Shown here one piece after another: positions 21,311 to 32,475 of a stretch of 64,000 nucleotides of DNA. Source of the stretch: Madurella fahalii (Eukaryota > Ascomycota > Sordariomycetes > Sordariales). The stretch's first letter is position 1. Every line of letters begins with the position of its first letter. The translations under genes were made by a program, and so were the position numbers. Location of the stretch: NCBI GenBank assembly GCA_029876055.1, contig CM056878.1:2666001-2730000 (forward strand), given 5' to 3'. The notes under the pieces are model-generated. The model ran no database searches, was not told the DNA's origin, and worked only from the letters and a program-made list of their open reading frames with translations.

Positions 21311-22134
21311 CAGTTGTTGTATGGTGGGTGTGATTGTCGGTTGGTCTCCGTTATTTTGGTTTCGAGACCGGGGGGTTCACGGTCGCCTTAGGATGGTGAT
21401 ACTGCGAAAGGACTTGGGCGAACATCCTCTGAAATGATCTGGCTGTCGGGCCCTTGTGTCCTGCCCCTGCTCTTTCCTCTGGCTGGGTGGCGGGCCGGGA
21501 GCGAACGAATATGGCGAGTGCAAGTCGTTGTAGTCCCAGCGTTGGTGCTTAGACCTGCTGGGCGTGAAGTACAGTTGCCCCTAACCACCTACTCATCAGT
21601 ATTCACCTGCTCCTCTATGTTCTCTTTGACTATACGTTCCTTGTAGCGTCCATGCTTATATACAGCTTTATCGGTCAACGCAAGGTATTTCGTTGGAAAG
21701 AATTCTCCAGCTTGGGTAATTATTGCTTAAGTGCAAAGATTGACTCCTAAGACTTAAAGAAATAGATGTGGCGGCTAAATTGAGGCGATGTTGATCCCAT
21801 ATTCAGGGGCTGTGATATAGAAATACAAATTACCTCTCGAACGTTGAGGTGGGAAGGCTAGATACTGGCGAGCTCGGTGCGACGGATATCACAGGTTTCA
21901 AAGCAGCTTCAATAAATCATCAATTTTTGCGTTTCAATCAGTTGTCCACTAGTCACCCCACTTCACACGCAGAGCTATTCGCAGATAACCCTGACTGAGG
22001 GGCTAACTCAGAGATAGTGGGAGAATAAAACCGTCCACCTCATCAGATTTCTCAGAGTGACCTCAGCTAACATCTAGAGAATCTTACTCACCGGACCAGA
22101 TGCAGTCTCATTCCAATCAATCCACGCAGCCTAC
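21311..22134. other. Intergenic between pseudogene and P450
   Basis: The first 280 bp may include the decayed N-terminus of the coiled-coil pseudogene (minus strand). The remainder is AT-rich and should contain the 3' UTR of the P450 gene. No other feature was recognised. Confidence 0.4.
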
Positions 22135-24357
22135 CTAGTCTTGACGCCGTGTGAAAACCACCTTGGTGCTATGCTTCGGCAGCATCGTCGACCGCCAAGT
22201 CAACCACCGCGAGTCATCTTTGTTCAGCAGCTCACAGCGGTAATTCATTATGATCTGGCCCAAAATAACCTTCATCACGGCAGTGGCATAGAATCTCCCG
22301 GGACTATAAGCGTTGCAGGAATTAACACAGACCCGGGAAAGAAGAGTCAAGGGGGGTTCTTCAAGCTTACCAAGCCATACGACCCGTTCCCCAGACATGG
22401 TAGTACGTATTGTCGCAATCCGTCAGTTTGGACGGCTTGGGCTGCGGCGTCTTGAAATTGCCACCAGCAGCCTTCACGACCTCCGGATCCGCGAACCGGA
22501 AACCATTGAACTGGAGAGGCTCCGGGTAGAATTCCGGATTGTGCATTATGGCTTTGACAGGGGTACAGGCCCAGTCACCAACGTTGAGCTTAGTACCATC
22601 TGAGAGCGTGAAAGGTCGCAGGGCTGAGCGGCGGGTGCTCTCTGTTGTGGAGATCCGTAAGCCAATATCCACCTATAAACGGGAAGCTGGATTGCTACGG
22701 GACTGGCGAGCATGGGAAATCCAGGTCCTACTCACGAGCTTCGACCGGAGTGATACGGGCAGACTCCTTGATGAAACTGTCCAGCAGCGGAAGCCCGAGC
22801 CCGGTCTTCTCGAAGTCGGCATAATCGGCGAGAAGTTCCTGGCGTAGGGGTTCCACATATTCCGGGTGCAGGCAGAGATCATGGATGGCGAACGTGATGG
22901 TCTGGGGCTTGGTGTTAGAAGCGTCGACGCGCCAGTGCGCAATATACAAAGTACGACTCACAGTGGAAAGGGCGTGCACAGAACCGAACCAGATCGCCAT
23001 CAGCTCGTGGACGATTCGCATGGGCGTCCAGGGCTTCGCTCGAGGAGAAGTCTCCATCATCCATTGAATGCAGTCGGCCTTGATAGCAAGTCAGAAAATC
23101 CGGTTATCCTACATCCCGGTTGAAAGAGGGGGCCCCAAAAAACATACATGATACGGGACCTTTTGGCCCAGGTTCCTCATGTCCCTTTCCAAACATCTCT
23201 GTTCGGCCACGGGAAGAAGAGTGTTATAGACGACAACTTGAGACTTGAGGCGCCGCCCAATCACTCGGCCGATGATTCTAGAAGACATTAATCAGTTGCT
23301 CTGTTGCCCACAGACTTATGGATTGGAGGGTGACTCACGGTGCCATGAACTTTGGGAGCAGGCGTACAATTTCGGCGCAGATCAACGTCTCTTCGATGTA
23401 CGAGAGTGCCGACTCCATAAAAACTTCATCTTTAGCTATGTTATAGTGAGCCTAGATTCTGGTATGGGTCTCGAGTGTGGAAAGGGTGAAATGAGCTCTC
23501 CATACCTAGTTCCTTGCCGAAGAACGAGACTGCATTCGACAAGACCACGAGCTTCACAATCATAGTATACACTGGACTCTGTGTGACTCCTGCAGACAAT
23601 ACATCAGTGGTCTGTCCGAACTCGGCACCCAATGTTGTCTCACCGTTGACCTTAGGATGGGACTCGTGAAGCTCCTCAAACCTCGCCCGAATGATGGCAC
23701 TCAGATCCGGGAGAATGGCGGGGAGGTTGTTGGTCAACATGGTCCGAAGAGCCTTCACGAAGCCCACACCCTCTGTTCCTCGGCGATCAAACCAGTTGAA
23801 GGCATGCATGGTGTACATTGGTTGGAGCATCTGCTTGGCCGCGGCCTGAAGGGAGAGGACGGTGTCGGGCGCAGAGTCAAGTTCTTTGATGTACTTCGGA
23901 GAAGCAACAAAGACGTAACGGCCATCAGGGGCTAGGACTTGATAAGGCTCGCCGTTGGACTACAAGGTTTTAGCTTATGCATATAAGTTGCCAACACAAT
24001 TCTAAGCTGTCATGCCAGCTTGCCTTCTCGAAGCCATCCTGGATGATGGTGATGCCGTTGATGAGATATGCCCATGCCCGAAGGCGACTCGCGACCAGTC
24101 TTGGGATACTGTTCAAGCCGAAGCCCAATTGCACCTGTATTTCGTCAGGCTCAACGAGTTTTTCCACTGCCGTGGATAGGTAATGCTGCACTTACCAGCA
24201 GCTTGTTCCCAGACATGTAAGCTTGGAGGCAAAGTAGTGCAAGCGCGCCGGCAATCACAACAGTAGCCATCGGGCTAACTTGGAGTGAAGACGCAGTCAA
24301 CCAGGTCAGCTGGGGACCCAGGGCCTCAGTCGTGGCCGTCTTGTTCATGGTGCTCAT
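22135..24357 (-). CDS. Cytochrome P450 monooxygenase 1
   Basis: A membrane-anchored heme-thiolate monooxygenase of the kind used in fungal terpenoid or other specialised metabolism. Nine exons on the minus strand join in phase to 558 residues: 24357-24196, 24134-24024, 23959-23506, 23435-23339, 23277-23148, 23078-22962, 22901-22736, 22641-22371 and 22303-22135. The N-terminal anchor is VSPMATVVIAGALALLCLQA. The I-helix region reads HELMAIWFGSVHALSTTITF without the usual AGxxT, as in CYP68/CYP503-like fungal enzymes. ExxR is ESAR in SFIKESARITP. The heme loop VWGTGRMACPGRFYA carries the Cys ligand and is split by the last intron. Intron 2 uses a GC-AG pair (AAG|GCAAGC). Substrate is unknown; neighbours are transport and redox genes. 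Confidence 0.9.
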
Positions 24358-24754
24358 GTTGGTAAGAACGTATGAAGCGGTTGGCAATCGGTAGTAACTT
24401 TGAAGATTATGGAGAAGGGGTGAAAGGTGGAGCAGGGAGAGGAGAGGGATGTTTCATACTACCTAGCGTTCCTAATGTAGACGCCTTGGGGCCGCAGTTC
24501 TACAGCCCTTGTATTCAACAGCATGGTACTAGTACTTACATAGGATACCCTCCTACCAAATGAATGGACTCACCGCTTGCCACATTACTGCCGCGGCAGA
24601 ATCAACCATTTAGGCACCATTCTCTGCAGGTCCCCAGATTCCGACTCTGTTCAAGAATCTGGTCCTCGCTTTGTGACTTCATTGCACGTTTACACCAAAG
24701 CTTTCTACCATAAGTAAGGTATACTCGCAAATTCATCTCAATGCTTTACAGTAG
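24358..24754. other. P450 promoter region
   Basis: The upstream region of the P450 on the minus strand. No clear regulatory motif was found beyond A/T-rich patches. Confidence 0.4.
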
Positions 24755-24959
24755 CTAAACAAAATCCGTCGCTGGCTTGGGACGCCGCGGCGGACGGTTA
24801 ACAATAGCGTCAACAAAGCGTTCTAGCGTAGCTTTGATCCCCTACAGGCCCCCCACGTTGTCCTCGACAAGCATGTGTCCGATGCTCCTAAGACCGGCCG
24901 TCGTTCCAAGCTGAACGACAATAACGGCACAATCCTCCGGGAAAGGGCGGAATAACTAG
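24755..24959 (+). pseudogene. Tc1/mariner transposase N-terminal relic
   Basis: One frame reads KIRRWLGTPRRTVNNSVNKAF, then a TAG, then RSFDPLQAPHVVLDKHVSDA and PKTGRRSK. In fungal Tc1/mariner-type transposases the N-terminal helix-turn-helix region has this order: a short-helix PRRTV motif, then RGFDP, then DAPRSGRP. The stop between the two blocks and a terminal TAA show it is dead. Neither the DDE catalytic domain nor terminal inverted repeats are recognisable around it. Confidence 0.65.
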
Positions 24960-25129
24960 TCGGCATCATTGACAGATGACTTACACTTATAAATCTGTTG
25001 CAGTTTTACCCGTTGTTTACATATCTGATCTTACTTGGTCACAACGGAAGGTTGATTCTGTTGGTCTCAGCAGTGAAGGCGGTGAGTGAATTATTCGCTC
25101 TCTTCACTCCCACCACCCAGCATCAACTA

Positions 25130-25270
25130 ATGGAGTATTGTTTACCGAGTGGCTGATCAGTGATGCCCCTTGTCCCTTTGTTCCCATTGCTGTGTGAACG
25201 ATGGGTAGCAATCCTGTGCCGTCAATATACTTGTGTTTGCGCCGCGTAGCAGGAGGTCATGAACTGCAAC
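25130..25270 (-). pseudogene. Possible ankyrin-repeat relic
   Basis: The minus strand reads AVHDLLLRGANTS, the typical end of one ankyrin repeat. After a one-base frame change it reads DGTGLLPIVHTAMGTKGQ, which resembles the start of the next. The pattern suggests a piece of a degenerate ankyrin-repeat gene. Only one and a half repeats are visible, so the assignment is weak. Confidence 0.4.
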
Positions 25271-25274
25271 ATGC

Positions 25275-26660
25275 TCGGGTTTTAGACTTGATTCGATCAA
25301 ATACCCTACCGAGCTGAGTTCGGTTACACTGCTTCTCCTTTTCTTTTACGTTGGACCCACCGTGCTAAGCTGACGGAGTCGCTATCACAGCCGTTCCAGG
25401 CGGTTGTCACCAGCACCGCCGCTTGTCCCGCCGCCCACTATCCCCTGCACGGCAGGTCGCTGCGGCCCAATAAATGGAGAACCCCAGAAAATCACAACAA
25501 GGTTTTAGACCCCAACTCCGGCCCGCACCTGCATGAGTAAGAGCCGAGAAGGGGGATCCCGAGCCAGCAAGGGCCCGGCAAATGTTGTACCCAAACTTCA
25601 CACTTCCGTATCACGGACCATATGTACATAGGTGGCGTGTGAGATGCTGTTTCCTGTCCCTCGTTTCCTAAGTGGCGAAGGGATGAGGGTTGTATGCTGC
25701 CACATCGACGATTCGGTGACTGGATTGACCAAGCCTCAGCTCTCTCAGGGATCTCGTGAACGGGAGATTCAAGGGTGAACCAACGACATTGAATCATGGG
25801 AGTGCTATGCCAGGATCGGGTATTGCTGCGTACATCAGCTTACCAACTGAAGGTGGACGTGAATTCAGTTGTACACGAGAAACCGGAGCGCTGGGGATAG
25901 CGGTTGAACCGGTACAGTCCTGGTCCCTACCCTTCTGGCACGGGTGTATATGCCTCATCTCTGCATATTTTCAAACCGGCAGATTTGTGCTCGTCGAGAA
26001 TGAGGCACCCCGCATCTACTAGCCAGGTCCGAGTCGGAATGAATGCGAAGGCAGCACCTCGCGTGCGATCCAATCCTTCGGATAGCTTACACGGCAGGGC
26101 TGCAGGCCGTGCCGGTTGGTTACCTCACCTACTATGTCATTCGATGCGCTTCGCTAGACAGCAGATGCCAAGCTCGCATGCTCTACATGCCGCCAACGGG
26201 TTGCTGACCACCAACATGGACCCGTCAGCTAGGCAAAAGATCCATGCACGAATAATAACTATTCTTGCTCTCTCAGATAAGCACACACATTAAGCGCCGG
26301 CCGTGCGTGCATATGCCATTTGGCATGCGAGACGTTGGTCCTCCGTGCTACCCAACTCTGTACACACGGCATCTAGGGCGATGTACTACCAATATGTGTT
26401 GCGCTCATAGCAAAGAGGCCAGCCGTCACCAGGGTTTCCTCATTCTGGTCACGAATCACAACCAGGGCCCCCAGATTCGCTTGCCCGGCCCGCCGGGGGG
26501 AAAAAAGAAAGTAGCTCTACATCATTTGGGGTCCGAAAGCGCGGTCTCGACCAGACGAGAGCCGGGTCCGAGGGCATCTCCCAACAGCAGAGCTTAGAGG
26601 GAAAGTCCCTGCATTTGAACCTTTCCTCTACATCCAACACCCTTGGCCATCCTTGGCCAT
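25275..26660. other. Gene-free stretch
   Basis: About 1.4 kb with no credible gene. Open frames such as 25756-26022 and 25904-26293 overlap in different frames on the same strand, lack motifs and are probably chance. The right part is the MFS promoter. Confidence 0.45.
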
Positions 26661-26668
26661 TGCTTTGT

Positions 26669-26738
26669 TTTTTTTTTCTTTTTTTTCTCTTTTTTCTCTT
26701 TTTCTCTTTTTTTCTTTTTCTTTTTCCCCTTTTTTTCC
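26669..26738 (+). repeat. Polypyrimidine tract upstream of MFS gene
   Basis: About 70 bp of T-rich sequence interrupted by single C, ending about 65 bp before the MFS start codon. Long pyrimidine tracts are common in fungal promoters just before transcription start sites, so this may be a core-promoter element as well as a simple repeat. Confidence 0.7.
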
Positions 26739-26801
26739 TGAGGATCACTGGATCAGCAGATTCGTTACAAACGTTTCCTAGTACTAGTATCGCTGCCAGT
26801 G

Positions 26802-28694
26802 ATGGCCGACACCGACGAGAAAATCACGTCTGAAAAGCCACCTGCCGTGACGGCAGGCACAACATCAACAAGCACAATTGTGACTGTGTCCGGCGGCCCG
26901 CCCCCGGCGGAGGATGGGGCTCCTCGCAAGAAGAGCCGAAAGCCCGCACGCTTCTGGATGGTCATCGTGGCGCTAAGCCTCCTAGCGTTCATCTCGTCCC
27001 TGGACGCTATGATCATTGGAACTGCGCTGCCGACCATCACCGCCGAGGTCGGCGGCTCCTCCGTCTACGTGTGGATCGCCAACTGTTTTGTTTTTGCCGC
27101 GTCCGCGGTGCAGCCCCTTGTCGGGCAACTGGCTGACATACTGGGCCGGAAGACGCCGAGTGTCGGCTGTGTTGTGCTCTTCACTGTCGGCAGCGGTATC
27201 GCTGGCGGTGCCACCAATCCCGCCATGCTCATCGCCGGCCGGACGATCCAGGGTATCGGCGCCGGTGGCATTTACGTCCTCATCGACATCATTGTCTGTG
27301 ACTTGGTGCCGCTCCGCGACCGGGGCCAATGGCTAAGCATCATCAACGCCTGGGCGGGTGTCGCAGCAGCGCTGGGCCCGGTGCTTGGCGGTGCCCTCGG
27401 CCAGCACAACTGGCGATGGATTTTCTACCTAAAGTGAGTGCAACTTTTGCTCAAGCTACCTACCTACCTAGGCCGCGGCCTCCCGTCCCTTCTCTTCGAG
27501 AGCATCTCCCCGCTGCATGATTAAACTTGGAGAGGTTCTCGAGATTCCGCAGCTGGTCACTAACATGATACTACGTATCCTACGCACGGCAGCATTCCCA
27601 TCTGCGGTATCGCGCTCCTCACCATCGTGCTGTTCATGCACGTCAACCGCGGCGACCCGGCATCTCGCATCTCTTCGCTGGACTATGTCGGCAACCTCAT
27701 CTTCATCCCAAGCATTATTTCCCTGCTCATCGGGCTGGTGACGGGCGGCGTCGTGCACCCGTGGTCGTCGTTCCGCGTCATCCTGCCCATCGTCCTCGGC
27801 GCCGCCGGCTGGATATCCTTCCACTTCCACCAACACTTTCTCGCTGGCAACCCTAGCGTGCCCTCCCGGCTCTTCGCTAACCGCACGTCGGCCGGCGCGT
27901 ACCTCCTGACCTTCTTGTCCTCCGTGCTGCTGCAGACTGCTGGGTTCTTCCTGCCGGTCTACTTCCAGGCCGTTATCGGCACCACCGTCATGGATTCGGG
28001 CCTGTACTTCCTGCCGTTCGCCATCGGCACTCTGTTCTTCGCCGCCGTGGGAGGCATCGCCATGAGCCGTCTCGGCGTCTACCGGCCCATCCACGTTGCC
28101 GCCTTCTTTCTGAGTGCTGTTGGCTTCGGCCTGTTCACACTGCTCCGGTCCGACACGCCCAAGGTCGCGTGGGCTTGGTACCAGCTAATCATGGTCATGG
28201 GGCTGGGTCCGTCAATATCAACCATCCTCCCGGCGGTTCTCGTTGGCCTCCCACAATCCGATGTCGCGGCTGCCACGGCCGTGTTTTCCTTTATCAAGAC
28301 CTTCGGCTTCGTCTGGGGCGTGTCAATACCGTCCATCATCTTCAACGGCGTGTTCGACGACAACCTGTCCCTCGTCTCGGCTGCAGACCTGCGGAGCCAG
28401 CTGGCCAACGGTGGGGCCTACGCATTCGCCAGTCAAGCCCACGCCATTGCGCCCACCGTAGATCCTACCGTGTGGAGACAAATCCTTCAAGTCTACGTCA
28501 CCAGTCTGAATGCTGTGTGGTGGTGGGGGCTTGCCCTCAGCATCTTAGGCACATTTTCGGTGGCGATTGAGGACCACTTGGACATGGCGACCGAGTTGGA
28601 GACTGAATACGGTCTCCAAGAAGGCGGGAAGGGAGAAAAGAAGAAGAAGAATGATACGCCCGCGGCAGTAGAGGCTGGGTCGACAAGCATATAG
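26802..28694 (+). CDS. MFS drug/H+ antiporter, 14-TM type
   Basis: A plasma-membrane efflux transporter of the major facilitator superfamily. Two exons, 26802-27433 and 27593-28694, joined across a 159-bp intron (FYL|NIPICGIAL), give 577 residues. After a 50-residue hydrophilic N-terminus come TM1 (WMVIVALSLLAFISSLDAMI), motif A GQLADILGRKTP, the GRTIQGIGAGG motif and motif C GPVLGGALGQHNWRWIFYL. The whole protein has about 14 hydrophobic segments, as in the AflT/Azr1-type drug:H+ antiporters often found beside fungal metabolic genes. It ends in a Lys-rich tail (GEKKKKND). The gene lies between two P450 genes, consistent with export of a metabolite or self-protection, but the substrate cannot be read from sequence. 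Confidence 0.92.
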
Positions 28695-28929
28695 AGGAGT
28701 TTGGCCGTGATCCGTTCACCCCGGGCCTCCATCTCTAATACCTGTAGTACTATTGTGCCAGGGCTCTTTGATTTATTTTTTATTTCATTAAAAAAAATTT
28801 TTTTTTTTTTGGAAATTATTTTTCTTCTTCTTTAGCAAACTTACTTGCCTACGCAGTTGGGCAATTTCGTTGTTGGCAATTTAGTTGCATGCCCAATTCA
28901 TGTTCAGTGATTAGTAGAACGTCGCGATA

Positions 28930-29588
28930 AGTCAGCGTACCCACATCTCAGACACCCCACATCTCGGACAGTCTGTCAGACACACTGCAATTTCAACCTA
29001 CCTAATTCAATTTACGACAATACAGTCAATTATAGGCCAAATTACACTATAATTTAACCACTTCTTCGTCAATTACTTACAATAGCCTATTCTGGGTAAG
29101 ATATTTAGGATACTCTTGGTTACCTTAAGATAGCTGGTCTTTACATAAGACCCAGTCCCACTTCGGAATTCTATACTTGTAACAGAGTACGCTCAGTAAA
29201 CCACTCTGCCAATACACCAAAAGGTCCGCCAGTTCAATTACTTCGTAATTGAACGCTGCGCACCACTTGCTTATATCACGCCTGTGATACTAAAAGCCCA
29301 GATTGAGAATATCCGGCCGGTCAAGAGAAAGAAGGTTGAAGTGGAGCCAAATTCTGGGTTCGCTTCAATTAGCTAACTACGCCAAGCCTAAATTAAGGCT
29401 GGCTGTATTGAAGATAGGCTAGATGAAGAGAGTAGGTCAAAAAGTAGTGGTGGTGGTGGTAGTTCAGTGGTTTCCTGTATATTAGTCCGGGCAAAAAGAA
29501 GGTAGTTGATAGAGTGTGGTTTTGGTTTTGGATATGGTCTGACCGACTGTCCGAGATGTGGGGTGTCCGAGATGTGGGTACGCTGACT
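28930..29588. mobile_element. Internally deleted pogo/Fot-like DNA transposon
   Basis: A 659-bp element bounded by TA on both sides (28928-28929 and 29589-29590). Its 52-bp terminal inverted repeats (28930-28981 and 29537-29588) begin AGTCAGCGTACCCACATCTC and differ at only two positions. Each repeat holds two near-identical CCCACATCTCxGACA units. The TA duplication and AGTC start are typical of Tc1/mariner-superfamily elements of the pogo/Fot group. The inside is AT-rich and retains the end of a transposase (next entry), so this is a deleted, non-autonomous copy inserted between the MFS gene and the second P450. Confidence 0.85.
29278..29505 (+). pseudogene. Transposase C-terminal relic inside the pogo-like element
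   Basis: One frame reads TPVILKAQIENIRPVKRKKV, then VEPNSGFASIS, a TAA, LRQA, a second TAA, and IKAGCIEDRLDEESRS. This resembles the basic-to-acidic C-terminus of fungal pogo/Fot transposases. The second stop (29389-29391) stands where a CAA glutamine codon would make sense (AQIxAG pattern), as expected from RIP-type C-to-T mutation. The catalytic DDE region is absent. Confidence 0.6.
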
Positions 29589-29825
29589 TACAGCAAAATA
29601 TTACTTGTAGTAGTAGAAACCGGCTCGCCGTTAAAAGGAACCTCGGAATATTTGGACTATGTAAGGTACCTATTTGTAGGCTATATGACCCACTCTGCGA
29701 CACGGTTTGTCCCTGCGTTGGTTGCACACTCAATTCGGCTGCATAAGATACCTTACCTTGCCTATCGAGCTGGATTTTTATCGTTGCTTGAGCCTGGTGC
29801 TTTGCGGGTCTTGCAAATCCCGCCC

Positions 29826-31763
29826 TCAATTCGTTCCCACGACCTGCCTTTTCCGCACGCGCACCCTGCCCTCATTGTACGGCACCTTCAGCCAAACCAT
29901 ATTGGTCAACTCGGGCCACTTACCCAGGCACTCAACATCATAGTTCAGTACCATATGCGCCACAAATATCTTCATCTCGTTCAGAGCGAAGAAGCGCCCC
30001 GGACACGCGTGCTTGCCGAAGCCGAAGCCGAGGAATTTATCATCCAGTGTAACCGAGGACTTGGCCTTGGCTCCGTCGGGGGTCTTTTGTTCCTCACCCA
30101 AGTTGTCCTCGCCGGGGTTGAAGGCCGCGAGGATGCTGCGCGCCGGCCCCGGTTGTACGAACCGAAAGGGGTTGAAGCGGTTGGGATCGGGGTAGATAGC
30201 GGCGTCGTGGTGGATGGGGTCGATCGGGGTGGCGATCACCGTGCCGCAGGGGACGTGGAACTTTCCGTCGGGGCTGTCCATGGAGATGCCGTGGGGGTCG
30301 ACGACCTGAGAAAAGAATGGTCAGCGCTGATCTGACCCGGCACTTCCAAGGAGCACTCACAGTCCGGGGAAGAGCAATGGATGCAAACGGCGTCAACCTC
30401 ATCGACTCCCGGATTGTAGCGTCTACAAGCTTGAGTTTCTGGACCGCGTCACGGGACCAAACACCCCCGGCCTCCTTCAGGACGGCTGAGCATTCCTCCC
30501 GCAATGCCTCGACAAGAGCCTCGCGTTGATCGAAGTTGTAGATGTCAGGGATGAGGTTCTGCACCGTGAAACTGGTCGAGTGCAGGGAGATGTCGTTTAC
30601 GTAGAGTAAACGACGGACGACTCGCACGGGGTCAAGCTGGGCCGGATCCTTAGTCGCATAGCTTTCTTCGATGATCCACTGCAAGCCATCTCTCTGTACG
30701 TGTCACATCCAGGTGTCAGTGCGCCTGCCGCCGGTACTAACGCTGGAGACTGGTAGTTGAACCGGAAAGTCGGGGCGGACGTTTTTACTTACAGGGGCTG
30801 TCCAGCAGAAGCTGGGATCCTCTCTCGCTCTCGCCGTATTGGCGAGCCTCTCCTTGACGAATGGCATGCACAGCCTCTTGGTGCGATGAAACATCCACTC
30901 ACAAGCCCAGCCGATGATTTTTCCTGTGATCGGCTTGAAGAGGTGTGGTGTTCCGCTGATCATGAGAGCGCCGAGAAACGTAATCATCCCATGGTCTCGG
31001 AGACTCTTCAGAAACACGTCGTCTTGGCCTACAGTTCCACGTCGTTAGTCGAAGCAACAAGAAGAGCCACAGGCCAAGCGACTTACACAAAGGGGCACCA
31101 CAGAATGCAGCATTGGACGCCCCCGCGATCAAGTTCAGGCAGGAATCCCAAATCCGGAACTCCCTCCACTCATCGTCGTTCCCCCAACATCGTTCAAAAG
31201 CTGACTCCAGCTCTGCAGCAATGACCGGTGTGAGGACATCCAGGTTCCGTGTCATTTGGTTGCGGATGACATTGATTTGGAATGGGTGTGTAACAATATT
31301 CCGGTCCGAGATGGTGTACTTAGACTGGATGGTGTCGTTCGAAGTGTACCACATATCAAGGACACTATCGGGAAGTCCGTAAACCTTCTTTATCTGCTTT
31401 GGCGGGACCAGGACCACCGGGCCGCGCTCGACGCAGGGAATGATGAACGGGGAGTTGGCTTTACCGTACTGCCGTATTGCCATATCAGGGGAGCTCGGTC
31501 AGTTCGAAGGCGGCCAGAGTGAATAGTGGAAGAATATATCTTACCTTTGCATATCCTTCGAAGCTCCAGTTCTTAGACAGGCTGAATGAGCGCAGTGTCG
31601 CCAGCTCCCAGGAGAACCATTGTTTCCGAGTCCCAACGGTGGGCTTCCCGGTCTTCCAGTCTGGCGATGTGGTAACAAATCGTCTCGCCAGCATGTAAAC
31701 CGTGACGACGACTGGCAGCGCCACAAGGGCTTGAAGCTCGACCAAGGTAAGCGTGTTCTTCAT
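29826..31763 (-). CDS. Cytochrome P450 monooxygenase 2
   Basis: A second membrane-anchored P450. Five exons on the minus strand join to 549 residues: 31763-31545, 31468-31087, 31028-30793, 30693-30361 and 30305-29826. The anchor is LVELQALVALPVVVTVYML. The I-helix region reads RRLLYVNDISLHSTSFTVQN, again without AGxxT, much as in P450 1, so the two may belong to related CYP families. ExxR is ESMR in ATIRESMRLTPFASIALP. The PERF-like region is DPNRFNPFRF, and the heme loop FGFGKHACPGRFFA is canonical. The frame is open upstream of the chosen ATG without another ATG directly ahead of the anchor. The gene runs divergently from the MFS gene across the pogo element. Substrate unknown. Confidence 0.92.
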
Positions 31764-32475
31764 CTTTGATACCAGTGTGATTTGCGGTGACCCAGCTGGA
31801 GAGTGAGAACCACAGAGTTCAAGATGACCATCGAAGTCGGGGGCCACCAGAGACCCGGAAATTGCCCACGATACGGCCATTGCCCCGAGAGTGGCGTTCT
31901 TTGCGAGCGTTAGCGAGCCCCCGATGGTCCCCGATAGTCGTACCGTTGATACCAAAGTCTTGTGGACTTTTTGAGGGGGAGGGGGTGGGTGTCCTTAGAG
32001 CCGTACCACATAATGCTACCCTACCATGGTCAGCGTGCTGCGGCGATGCGGTGCGGCCAAGCGGCACCTTCTGACGATGGCATTCGTACCTGGCCCGATG
32101 TGCCAGCTATGTGGACCGAAGGATTGGGACGGGACAATGCGAGGCACGCCATTGTTGATTCACAGGAGGAGACTGAGACGTCCTCGACCAGCCACCTTGT
32201 TGCGAGGAGTAGCACTATTTGCCAAGATCATGCCAGGGTCCCACGACGCTCCAACATTTTCGGAATAGGAAAGGTTTCAAAGCCAATTCTTACGAGAGAG
32301 CGTCCTTAAAGGGATTAAGGAAGCTTCGCAATTCCTACTACTAATCGCAGGAGGTAACTAAGGTATGGTACAAATACACGGCACAGGCGCTTTAGCACAC
32401 GATTAATATTAATGAGCCAACGCCGTTAAATACCAGATTCTAGATTCTTAAAACCACCATGCTACTACTTACTAC
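31764..32475. other. Intergenic between P450 2 and PTH11-like gene
   Basis: Contains the promoter of P450 2 (minus strand) and the 3' UTR of the PTH11-like gene. Short frames such as 32026-32268 (+) show no known motif. Confidence 0.4.
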
